NCBI GenBank assembly: GCA_900618425.1
Contig: UZAN01039596.1
Span: 1-64,000 of the forward strand
Length of the DNA stretch: 64,000 bases
Direction: 5' to 3'
DNA from: Echinostoma caproni
Lineage: Eukaryota > Platyhelminthes > Trematoda > Plagiorchiida > Echinostomatidae
The notes under the pieces are model-generated. The model worked only from the letters and a program-made list of their open reading frames with translations. It did not search any database and was not told where the DNA came from. Positions 49,583 through 60,500 of the stretch are shown here, one piece after another. Numbering within the stretch: the first letter of the stretch is position 1; each line of letters opens with the position of its first letter. Made by a program: the position numbers and the translations under genes.

Positions 49583-50070
49583 CTATTTGTTCTCTAGTCT
49601 ACGCTTCTTTGCCATGAGTAATGAGAGTATATTCGGACAATCTTTTGCAATCCTTGGTTTGCTGTGCTTAATAACGAACGCTTTGGGGTGAGCGGTCTTT
49701 GTTAAAATCTGAAGGTTTTGCAGTTCTTGTTGATTTCTGTCCTTTATGCAGGTTTGCCTTGTTCTGTCAAACAAGGTCCGAACAAGACCACGTTTGTACT
49801 CCAAGGGCATAAATCTCTCGAGGTGTAAACATTGACCTGTCCAACTTTCCTTTGAAAAACAGAATAAGCAATTATTCCGTTTTCTCTTCTGGTCATGTTA
49901 ATATCAAGAGAATGAACTGAGTGGTTGAATTCAGAATATACGTTTCAAAGGAGATGCTCTAACTAGAAGGTTAGCGTAGACAACTTCGCCGGGATAAAGT
50001 CTACCCATGATTCCACATCATTTGCGGTTTTACAAAACATCCACTGTAATAACAAAGGTCAACCGCCTCA
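49583..50070 (-). pseudogene. Penelope-like element fragment (RT palm end and thumb)
   Basis: Minus-strand reading gives VFCKTANDVESWVDFIPAKL, LDINMTRRENGIIAYSVF, WTGQCLHLERF, then MPLEYKRGLVRTLFDRTRQT with QQELQNLQILTKTAHPKAFV. This matches the PLE segment from just after the YVDD box through the thumb (YKRGLV-TL-R). It is recognisably different from the PLE at 45.3-46.6 kb (YTFGLIRTLLHR), so it is probably another subfamily. The C-terminal GIY-YIG domain and RT motifs A and B are not present. Frames shift at least twice above 49810. Confidence 0.78.
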
Positions 50071-50074
50071 AGTA

Positions 50075-53000
50075 ATCTCATCTAAGATCGTCTTTCAATT
50101 TAAATACTCATATTGATCAACTTACAGCGATCGCAAAGAAATGCAGCTATTTCAGGACATTAAATGCTTTAATCAAAATTGGTTCACACACGGCCGAAGT
50201 ACAACTATGTCAAGCTCAACAGCCACTCAAGTTCAAAATTCGAAACATTCGGTTGGCACGCACCAATCCATCAGAACAATTAACATATTTTTCCCAGATT
50301 GTGTATCTTCTAAAAATACATTCAGATTTTGAAAGGTGCAGGGGCAAATGATATGCAGCTCATGAATTCTGAATTATTAGCACCATGATAATTGAGCCAA
50401 GCACTCGGAGAAAGGTGGTGCGGTTATCTTGACTGCAAATCCGCTCTTCTTGCGCGTTTGGAGTGGTTTCGGACTCTTTTAAAGCACACGTAACCACTTC
50501 CTCTTACAACTGGCTTTTGCAAATTTCATCTCGTTCAAGTAAATTTGGATAGTGTTCAGAAATAATCCATCGAATAAGTTTGTTTCGTCTATACTAGGTT
50601 CATTTTACCATTTGTAACAAGCGGCAGTAAATTACATTTGCATTTTCATCATACTGCCCTTTGACATTAAGAGTCTTGATTATCTTTCATTGATACGTAC
50701 TTCTTCAATTACAAATTACCATCTAATGCGTACGACGTTGGTTAAAAACCAGAAGATTATTTCTATTGAGTTCTATTCATCAACATGGTCGACATAAGGT
50801 TAAACACACAAACAATGCAACACGTAAGACTTATTTGAAGTTGCTTTTCACCTCGCAAGACTATTATGTTGCAATTTATGTATAAAAAGGGTGGTAATTA
50901 CATACGAATAAAAAACAAGTAAATTTTATTTTTAGATATTGCCTTCTGGTACTGTTTGCAAACCCGTTCCAGATGTCACCATAACTGTAATAGATGAGAA
51001 ATAAACAGAACATGTGAACATCTGCGGGACAAAACTAATTTTTGCAAATAAAATTAATGTGCATAACGTTTGGGGGATGGATACTAATAGCTACCGCTTC
51101 CGCTTGGACCATTGAGTCATATCTTATCTGCTTAGAACGTTGTTCAAAAATCTGTTGGCTGGTTCTCTTTTCCACACCAAATTAATGAAAACTCTGACCC
51201 AACAAACAGATTGAGCATATGACTGAACGTTGTGTACTAACAAAACGGGTGATGCTCGCTAATACACCTAACGAAACCTCTGTTTGAGCGACCGATGCAA
51301 GTTGTCTCGCAGGAATAGATGATAGAGTCAAAGTGAGACAGAGTTCGCAGTGTTATGGCACAACCTGCTGGGAATAAGACATAGAGTTTAGTCACCCATT
51401 GTTTAACTAATCACAGAAATCTGGTTTATATTTTAATAGCGTCTATTAAAAAGGCCGTGATCTAGAGTTTTCCTGTTTCTTTATCTCTCTGAATTTATTC
51501 TTTCTCTGGTTCTTGTGGAATAAAATGCAAAATTGCGTCCTGGCAGATTTGGGCCCCACTTGCAATCACGAGCCCCCAGCTGCCGTCCTTGTGTGCACAA
51601 ATACAGTTTTTGAGTCCTATGGGTCTGGATCAACCTTTGGCGTACTCTATTCTCACTAAACCAAGTCAATTTTATCATTATTTGGATTGGGTGCAATACC
51701 GAAAAGAGGAGACAATACATATTTTTTCAGATTATTCATTGTCAGTGAAACCTTGTACACTAGATCATCTTGACTGAATATTTAGTTTTAATACTGTTTT
51801 GTAATGGGGTACTAGTAAAGCCAAGCTCTCAAGAAACGTCAAAATTTAAACTCGTCAATGCAACACATGCTCACAACCGTTGACATGAGCCTCATCTCAG
51901 CTACCTCTAAACCACTTTGAGGTTATATTCGATCACAGGATCAGACATTACAAGATGCATTCAAGTCTAAACGTTAACCATGGATGATTTCCACGGTTGG
52001 GGTTATTGTGATTCTTGGGGAGAATGGACCTGACTGAGAAAAACAAATAAGCAAACTAATATGTAGATCATTCTAAAGAACATAAACTCATCGACTTCCG
52101 TGCGTTATGAAAAACAAAAGGTTTCGGATCAAAGTAGTATTTGCAGATGGAAAGTCGTCACATCTGTCTGTAATCCGATTGAAGCTTTGGGCAAGGGACT
52201 AAACAGATAAAAGAAACAAAGCAAATCAAGCTGAAACATCTCAGCAACATAGTTTAGTCAAAATACTGGAACGAAGAATCTTCCGAAGAAAAGTGTGAGG
52301 CTATGGATTCAGTTATTGCTAATCGGAAAAGAAAGCGTATTTATCACACGTGTCAAACATATTCACTGCCTTTTTCAAGGCACTATGTGTCGTGTGGATC
52401 AATCTCTTTTCTTTTCAGCATTCATCGAACGTGATCCAATTAATCAAGCTCTTTGTGTTCTAATGTGCAATCTGTAAGGTGTATCATGGTGCCTGCAAAC
52501 TGCCATTTTATCTCGATACATGATAACAAAAATGATTTCCCCTTCTTTTAAATTCGTATCTTGAACGCATGTGTTGTTGTTAGATATTTTGCACTGAATT
52601 TCACTGAACGTTTTGCTGACCAGGTTTTACAAATATGTATACTTTAATTTAAGTTTTACACTTTGGTGTATCTGCTTACTTTATTCTGGTTTGGTTTTGT
52701 CTAGTGACATCTAAACAATGGTGTCTCAGAAATTGTGAGGTACCTAAGAAGAAGCTATGAGTGGATTTGTTTCATAAATTTGCGCAACAATTATTCCACT
52801 TCCGATTTGATTCTCCAACAAAACCGTCACGTTCTCGACTACATAGTGTATCTTACTCCTGTCAGTTCTTTCAAATCTGCAGTAATCCACAACATGTGGT
52901 ATTTTCATAATTTATCGTGGAATAACTCTTTTAATTTAATGATTTCTGAGCTTCAAGAGCAGTACCGAATGAGATGACATCATGTTTTCGAACATCGCAA

Positions 53001-54430
53001 CTATGGTAAGAGCTACTCACATTTGTGAGTAAGGGCCTTTGGTGATAGTATCAAGAGGTGATTAGTAAAAATTCTCACGAATTTTGGTACATAGAACTTG
53101 TAGTCTGGGTAGGACTCTGGCGTTCTAGCTTTTCGATCCGTATTTGGGTTGAAGGATGTGCACTGCTGTTGTGATCCAGTAAAGTCCAAACAGCATTCCA
53201 GTATTTCTCAGCAGTTCGGTTTAGAAAACGGAATCTATTATGATAAACAAATTTATAAACTTCGGAGAATGCCTCTATTTGCAAGCAAAACACAAGTTCA
53301 GCCTGATAATCGTTGTCATCAATTCATATTTGTGCTGCTAAAACAGAGATTATGAGCACAACAATGAAATGTGTGGAGTTAATATCTGCGCATATTTGTG
53401 TTCGAAGTTACATTATCACTTCTACGATGCAGGGAATTTCGGCAATCACATAGGTGGTGTTACTAGTTTTGAGGGATCAGTGTTCTTGCGAGAATATGCA
53501 CGCGTGTTTGAAGAGAAAGAATGGGTGTGGACCTGAAACCCAGGGGAAAAGAAGAGCTTAAAGTAAACACTTCTTTGTGCACAGTCTAAGGCTTAACGAT
53601 GCACACTCCTACATAAATACACCCGTTGAACAGCACCAGATGAATATTCTTAAATGATTTACTTGGATTATTGCAAAACATGGCCGACGTGTAATTAGGA
53701 AGGATCGGAAACCACAGTGTATTCCAAACATGTATAATCATCACATCCTATAGAGACCAGTACGGTTAGATACGATATTATGCCATCAACAGGGGATCCC
53801 TGTAAATTTAACGATCGCAGGTGCAGAGCTAAAAGTAAGTAGTAATAATTGCAGTACGCAGTTAGTGTCAACTATTCAAAATATGTCATCAACAAAACAA
53901 CAGTATTCATCAATACTGTTGTTTGTGACTTTCAATTGATTGTTCTTGATCATTGCCACGATGAAATCTGTTAAAAGTTGTCCAAATGGAGATCTCATTG
54001 CTATCGCATCCGTTTTTCGATATTTCATTCTGTTTCAATGATGTCGACCGTTATGTGTACATCAAATTGAGACTGCTATTAGCGCTTCTATTCATTTCCG
54101 AAAATGTTTAGGCCGGGTTCTTTGAGACTTCGGTTCACCCTCCTGGACGAGTTTACCATAAACGTGTCTGTCATTTGTGTAAGTAGTTCATGTATCATCA
54201 GTAATTATTCCTTTGAACTCGCGGCAGTAAAATACCTCTGTGCCATTCAGTTCTTCAACCGGTCGCGAATAGGCGAAAAAATGTGTGTGGTTTACTGATG
54301 GATTGGTCATTACTGCAGCGTTTACGAGATCAGTTCAAGTATTGTCACATCTCTGCCCGAATACCAACTGATGTGACTGCCGTTTCTCGTGAGTTCATTG
54401 AATGAATGACTCAATTTGATGGAATTTTCT
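50075..54430. other. No gene recognised
   Basis: AT-rich DNA. The longest notable opening is 52710-52977 on the plus strand. It is about 85 codons, contains YLRRSYEWICFINLRNN, follows a TTTTGTCTAG-like acceptor and ends in TGA. It is not assignable, and this length is common by chance here. Confidence 0.45.
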
Positions 54431-54449
54431 GCAATCAGTAAAAGTGCAA

Positions 54450-55840
54450 GTGTTGCTTTGACTTGTGTAGCATGTAAAGTGTTAGAGAAATTAGTGGCGA
54501 AGCACATTATGAATCACCCAGAGGCGCAACATTACATTTCTTCTCGACAACATGGCTTCCGACGTGGCCGTTCCTGTCTATTCAATCTCCTGTTGGCACG
54601 TGAGCATTGGGCGGAGTCTAAAGCTGAAGGTTATCCTACGGATAATGTTCTGTTCGTGTATTTCAGCAAAGCGTTTGATACCGTGTCTTACTCAAAGCTA
54701 CTGGTGAAATTATGCTCGTTTGGCATCCACGGCTCGCTGCTCTCATGGATAGATGACTTTCTGAGGGACAGACTATTCTCGGTGAAAGCGTCAAGGGCAC
54801 GATCACCATGGTTAACGGTCTCTAGTGGCGTTCCGCAAGGATCAGTACTGGGGCCAATACTATTTCTGCTTTTCATCAACGACCTGCCAGACTGCCTGGA
54901 ATCGGAATGTCTGTTGTACGCGGATGATCCGAAGATTTGGAGACCCATCCAGTCAGAGAGCGACGTGAACACCCTGCAGAGAGACCTGGACTCTTTGATG
55001 CACTGGTCGAGAGTGTGGGATTTACTCATCAATCCTACAAAATGTCATTACATGTCCATTGGCCGGCAGCCCAGTCCAAGAGTGTACCACCTTATGGAAG
55101 CTCCCTTACTGGTGTCCGCATACGAACGGGATCTCGGAGTGCTGGTTTCCAGGTCGCTAAAAACCAAGAAACAGACTGACAACGCTTGCGGCTTGAGTTG
55201 GAAAATCCGTGGAGCCATTCGTCGTTCGTTTTCCAAACTCTCATACGGCGGTTTTAAAGCATTGTACACATCCCACGTCAGACCTCGCTTGGAGTTCGCG
55301 AGCGCCGCGGCATATCCCTNNNNNNNNNNNNNNNNNNNNNNNNNNNNNNNNNNNNNNNNNNNNNNNNNNNNNNNNNNNNNNNNNNNNNNNNNNNNNNNNN
55401 NNNNNNNNNNNNNNNNNNNNNNNNNNNNNNNNNNNNNNNNNNNNNNNNNNNNNNNNNNNNNNNNNNNNNNNNNNNNNNNNNNNNNNNNNNNNNNNNNNNN
55501 NNNNNNNNNNNNNNNNNNNNNNNNNNNNNNNNNNNNNNNNNNNNNNNNNNNNNNNNNNNNNNNNNNNNNNNNNNNNNNNNNNNNNNNNNNNNNNNNNNNN
55601 NNNNNNNNNNNNNNNNNNNNCTGTGTGCGACGCATTCTTCGCGGTGACATGGGTCCAGAGTTGATGGAGTATTTCCCTCTGCGCGAGCAGACCAGGACTC
55701 GTGGACATGGACTTACGCTGTTGAAGCTTTCGTCCGTAGGATTACCGCTTCGGTTCCGGCTATCGCGAAGGGCAACCAACCTTTGGAACTCCCTTCCAGC
55801 TGACGTGGTGGAAGAGGTCAGTGATAAGATGTTTTCATAA
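54450..55840 (+). pseudogene. CR1 ORF2 reverse transcriptase, 5' truncated
   Basis: One frame stays open from about 54416 to 55840 across the gap. Motifs are VALTCVACKVLEKLVAKHIM, SSRQHGFRRGRSCLFNLLLA, motif A FVYFSKAFDTVSYSKLL (family DFSKAFD; the first, catalytic Asp codon GAT is now TAT), and FGIHGSLLSWIDDFL. Next come motif B SSGVPQGSVLGPILFLLFIN, motif C LLYADDPKIWRP (intact YADD), INPTKCHYMSIGR, DLGVLVSRSLKTKKQ and HVRPRLEF. After the gap come RRILRGDMGPELMEYFPL and NLWNSLPADVV. No other stop or frameshift occurs before the duplicated 3' region, so it is younger than the other LINEs here. It is inactive: no endonuclease, dead motif A, and a stop at 55840 caused by the rearrangement. Confidence 0.93.
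55320..55620. other. Assembly gap (301 N)
   Basis: Unsequenced bases inside the CR1 ORF. Comparison with the normal CR1 layout suggests the missing coding part is about 50 residues, so the true gap may be nearer 150-170 bases. This is an inference from family layout. Confidence 0.95.
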
Positions 55841-55956
55841 CCTTTGGAACTCCCTTCCAGCTGACGTGGTGGACGAGGTCAATGATAAGATGTTCAAGCA
55901 GAAACTCCCTTCCAGCTGACGTGGTGGACGAGGTCAATGATAAGATGTTCAAGAGG
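55780..55956 (+). repeat. Tandem triplication of CR1 3' coding segment
   Basis: The segment CTTTGGAACTCCCTTCCAGC...GATAAGATGTT occurs at about 55780-55833, again at 55840-55895, and a third time, shortened at its start, at about 55903-55952. The copy at 27.3 kb has it once. Units 2 and 3 read GTGGACGAGGTCAATGATAAG like the 27-kb copy. Unit 1 reads GTGGAAGAGGTCAGTGATAAG. The sequence after unit 1 thus looks joined from a different copy. Confidence 0.9.
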
Positions 55957-56048
55957 AAGCTCTCGACAGCGTCCTGCGAACAATGTGGTATGCAGATCTT
56001 CGAGTCTGTGGTGATGAGGCTCATACGGGAAATTACCCTGTGCTTCTA

Positions 56049-56074
56049 ATTGAAGAACATTGAACATTGAACAT
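56049..56074 (+). repeat. (TTGAACA)n LINE 3' tail
   Basis: Two full units plus a partial unit end the CR1 insertion. Same tail as at 27508-27540. Confidence 0.85.
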
Positions 56075-56079
56075 ACGGC

Positions 56080-56924
56080 CTTCTATTAAAATGATGGTAT
56101 ATGTATCCGGAAAGGAGAAATTAATGATTCCTGCACAGACGGAAAAATGATTCTCTCAGACTGCTTTATAAGCTTCATTTTGTCTATGTCAATTGCACTG
56201 TTGATCTGCTTTGACTCCAGTGTTCCCCTTTAAATCAATATACTTTGGAAAATTGCCATTTAACCGCCTCCAACGACGCTCAAAAGGGCGTACTTTAGTT
56301 AGACTGAGATTGGTAAAAATATTCCTATTATACGATCAATAATAGCTTTAGTGTAAAATCTCATATCATGGTCTGATTTAGAGCTGCATCAACTGAGTTT
56401 GAAAAAGTAGAATTTCGGTATATTACGCAAATCAAACAAGTGTCACAATTGGAGAGCCTCACTGAGCGCTAAATCGTGTAGAGGACTATATTGAGCAGCT
56501 TCACATTAAAGGTTGTTGCGAAAGTATTAACATCTCGTGTAGATCTATCGCATCTGAGTAGAGATATATCAGGTAGATACATCAGCTCAAGCATCGGATT
56601 TTCGAACATATCAGTAAACAAACGATAGTTTGGTTTCTAAGTCCCTCGAAAGCGGATATCAAACCTACGAGTGCTATACTTGCACGAGTGTATTTATTGG
56701 TGGTATTCATAGATACAGACTAATCATTTGTATCACAAATTCTTGTTCGGTATACCGTAATGCAACTTATTCAACGTAAGTGACGACTGTAAACCACCCA
56801 GTAACTTTCATCTTCGATACGTTTGAGGCACTAAGGGCAAAACACAATGTTCACAAACACACAACAAATTTTCACTGTTAGAGGTCGATCTGCAACATAA
56901 TCACGTAACATGCTTCGTTCACCG
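56080..56924. other. No gene recognised
   Basis: AT-rich, short frames only. Confidence 0.5.
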
Positions 56925-57045
56925 AAGTTGCACTAATGATGTTGCCTAATTTGGCTATGAAACCTCAACGGCCAATGCTTCCAGCTTTGAGAACAAGCCA
57001 ACACCAACATCCGCCACACACGCTTCAATCATTCCACAACATTTT
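56925..57045 (+). repeat. Dispersed repeat, copy 2 (about 120 bp)
   Basis: Partner of 7576-7695 (see there). It lies about 100 bases before the candidate terminal exon. Confidence 0.65.
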
Positions 57046-57148
57046 TAGTGTGCTGCAGGACTTTTTAAGTTTTATTGCGCATAGAAGAAATAAAATAAAA
57101 CGCACAGTAGTACTAAATTACTGTTTCAAACTGTTTGTATTTCCTCAG

Positions 57149-57401
57149 GAATGCAATTCCATTGGCTCACCTGAGGATCGACCCGGACAACTCACAGTAC
57201 GAGATAAATCTAGCTACCTTTCGGGCAGCGGATCACGCCGCTTTTATTTCAGATATGCACGATAACCTGCAAAACGTATTTTCTGATTTAATGCAAGCAT
57301 CACACATCACACCGCTTAACACCAAGCTCCAAGATCAGGACGTGTTTGAAAACATTTCAGCCAGATCAGTCACACTAAGTTTGAAAAAGGTTGCACAGTA
57401 G
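57149..57401 (+). CDS. Candidate terminal exon, unknown protein
   Basis: A good acceptor (AAACTGTTTGTATTTCCTCAG, ends 57148) opens a frame of 83 codons ending in TAG at 57399-57401. The peptide includes IPLAHLRIDPDNSQYEINL, FRAADHAAFISDMHDNLQ and SARSVTLSLKKVAQ at the C-terminus. It is soluble, mixed-charge and free of low-complexity, with codons richer in G and C than the flanks. AATAAA signals follow at 57539 and 57555, where a 3' untranslated region would end. I do not recognise the family. The preceding exon is not identified: it must end two bases into a codon. This is the strongest host-gene candidate in the window. Confidence 0.42.
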
Positions 57402-57538
57402 TTCCCATTTTGCAATCAACGACGAGATTTATAGAGTAAAAAATCAATTAAAGATCAGTTCTAAGAATGTGCACATACTATGAACTACTGCATGGTTATT
57501 TTATTTTTTCCAAAAATGGCGTTTTTATTCCAAAAGTA

Positions 57539-57560
57539 AATAAACTGGATCCTAAATAAA
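57539..57560 (+). promoter_or_regulatory. Two AATAAA polyadenylation signals
   Basis: AATAAA at 57539-57544 and 57555-57560, about 140-160 bases after the candidate stop codon. The hexamer is common in AT-rich DNA, so they count only with the exon. Confidence 0.35.
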
Positions 57561-60500
57561 TGTCCTTATTGGTATCTAGTTAATTAACGCATTGTGGGAT
57601 AATTCCTCCGAGTTTGAAATATTTCTCTTTCGCATCCTTTAAATTGAAATCCGTGCAGAAGAAACACTTACCAAATTCGCCGCATTAAAGTGTATTATTC
57701 GTTACACTAACTTGGACAACTTCCATTATACATCCTTTTTTGAATGGAATATTGAGTTTTAGTATGCAATCCATTAGGAGTACAAAATAAAATTTTTCGT
57801 TTATTTTAAAGTTATTGTTGAACACATTCTACTCGAATCTGTCTGATGTCTGCGGCATTGCAATGTTTATATTTTTCAACGAAATACTAAAAGCACAGTA
57901 AAGAATAAACCCTTTGGGAAATAGTGAAATACAAACTTAACCAGATCTATACTGGTTATTGCAGCTGAAAACGAATACGATTGAATATCTAATAAAAAAT
58001 GTAATGTATCTTAGGAAAGTCTTTCATGAAAAACTTTCTGTTAATGATTACTAAAAGCATTCTGGGGATTATTAACTTATTCAGACATTGACATCGATTT
58101 GTTTATTATAACTGTAGCGTGAGAATGTGGAGAGTTCGAGAAATAGAACTGCACAATGGAACTATTCAGGCAGAATTCGTGACCACGTTTTTCCCAAAGC
58201 TTACATGCACCCCGAAACTAGCAAGATACACCATTCAATACAGTCAGTATTCAACTGATGAATAAATAAATTATATGTCTTATGAACATTTTGTACATAC
58301 AAAACAACTCGAACATTCGAACGCACATGTAAGCATTTTTGTTCTCACTTGTCGCATTATGTCCGCTGGTTATTGATCGCTATCCTGAGCATAACACATT
58401 AAATCAATTGGTTAATTCGACCAAATTTACTACGGATGAATATTCAGCAGTGATCAACGTGATTGTTCCACTGTGATTATTGCTTCACCGAAATTTACCT
58501 CAAAAGAAGGACGAAACAGGGAAACAAACCTTACTTAAATGAATAACAAATAAGAGCATTGAAAACCGTTATATAACAGGAACTTTTGGTATGGGAAACA
58601 AACAAATGTAAATGAAAACTGTCGGGAATTATGGGTCACTCTTTAATCACTAAAAGTCGTGCTGATCATTATCCTAAGAGATGTTGAGAATACGTTTGAT
58701 TATAGAACAAAAACAGAAGCAAAAGTGAAATGATCGAACATTAAGATTAATCAATCTTTGTGCTCAAGAAACCCCACCAAATGGCTGGTATTATTGAATT
58801 TGTGATGAAGATTTATCATGAACAAACTAGTTGTGTTCTAAGGGATTAGGATCCGATTGGGGCTAAAAAAGGGATTGGAAAAGCAAAGATTTTTCAATTC
58901 AAATCAAACCAAATTGCCTACCAGAGAATTAGTAAATAAATGCAGTGTCATTGAAGTTGTCCTCCGACAGTTACTACAATTTCTCACTTTCAGAGGAAAT
59001 AATCATTGACTGGCCTGCGATGAATAGCACGACCATATACATTTGCATGTTGTTATCATTTCTGATGAATAAAAATGCTCCATTTGGGTTACTAGCTTTG
59101 AGTCAATCAAATATTCATAAGTTTGTTTATTATTGATTCTCCATTCTTTGTGTCAAGACAGCAGGATTATCAATGGCCGCTGGGGTCTGGAACAACATGG
59201 GCAGTGCCTGATTTTTTCATGACTTATGTTCTACGAGGTTAGTAACAAAGCTACATCAACGATCAGAATCAACATAAGATTGATCATCCAATTGAATAAC
59301 TGCAGTATGCATTCATAAATTAACGCGAACCACCGGTTGAAATCTGTCACTGAGTTAACTGTGCAGAGAATCAAAACAATATAGTTCAGAAATGTCTTGA
59401 AGTTAGCTGATTCTAAATAAAAAGATCGTGATGGGCTCAATGTCTCGTTGTGCAATCAGACGATGGGTAAGTGCAACTAATACTAGTAACCAAGTATCTT
59501 AGGAAAATTTCACTTTCAAATTTAGATGAATCACATGGCTCAGGCATAATCAGTGTACGACCGCGGATTATTCAATTTGAATCGACTGTGAGTGAGATCC
59601 TCAATGGACTGAAAGTCGGAAGATTTTAAGGTTCGTTTGGGGTGATTTACGGTGTGGTTGACAACAGAACTGGGTGAACCGATCACAACCTAGTTCCTAG
59701 ACCATAAGAAAGCACGGGATCCCTAGTGACTGGTCGTATTAGCAGCACTGCACTTTAAACACCACCGGTAATCAAATATCTTTAACCAATGTGTGTTTCA
59801 TCCGTATAAGACCACAGACTGGGATTTTCGTTTCTGATTGGAAATAAATTATTCCTTTAGTCTCAAATAATATGCGATCTATTGGATTTCCCCCATGAAA
59901 AATAAATAACAAATAAGTTTTACAGGAAACAACAAATACAGGTTCATTAGTAGAGAGAGGTTTGATGTCAGTAAATATTGAACATTTGTTCCATAGTTGT
60001 TCCTTTCCGAACTTCTTTAAGGAGTTCAAAACTTTTGGAATTAAAAACGCTGACGGGGTAAAATGCCATACTAAATAAAAAGCCACTCTCGGTGATTTGC
60101 GATGAATAAAATGTTGTTCATGTTTGTTTTCTGTTCAGGTTGCAACAGTGAATATCCGGAAATTCGGTTCACACGAACCTAAATGAATTGGTCGAAATGT
60201 AGCTTGACCTTGTTTGGGTAGAACGCATAAGTTAGATTAGATGCAAAAGCAGCTGTCCGTATCACGATATCGTCGGAAACAATTCACTAACAAATCATGC
60301 CACAGAAAACGTATGCCTGGGAACGCACTATTTCTCAAACTGATGTTTCCCTTTTTCCGCGGAAGTCTAATTTTGGGGTCAAACTAAACGTCAATTATGA
60401 AACAAAATAAATGATGGCTGATGCAGCTAAGATGTGTGGGATGGTAAGACAAAATTAATAAAAAGCTCATTGATTGCCGGAAATCAAGGCTGGTGAACAT

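Larger units (their letters stand above)
54440..56076 (+). mobile_element. CR1-clade LINE, best-preserved copy
   Basis: A 5'-truncated CR1 insertion begins inside RT motif 1 at about 54450 and ends with the tandem tail (TTGAACA)n at 56049-56074. No endonuclease is present. It shares its 3' end with the copy at 27181-27541. A 301-base N run (55320-55620) interrupts it. Relative to the other copy, the 3' part has a triplicated segment and a 17-base deletion that removes the normal stop codon. Confidence 0.93.

Noticed and set aside
52710..52977. Open frame of about 85 codons with Trp-rich text
   Set aside because: Frames of this length are expected many times by chance here, and no splice pair or family supports it.
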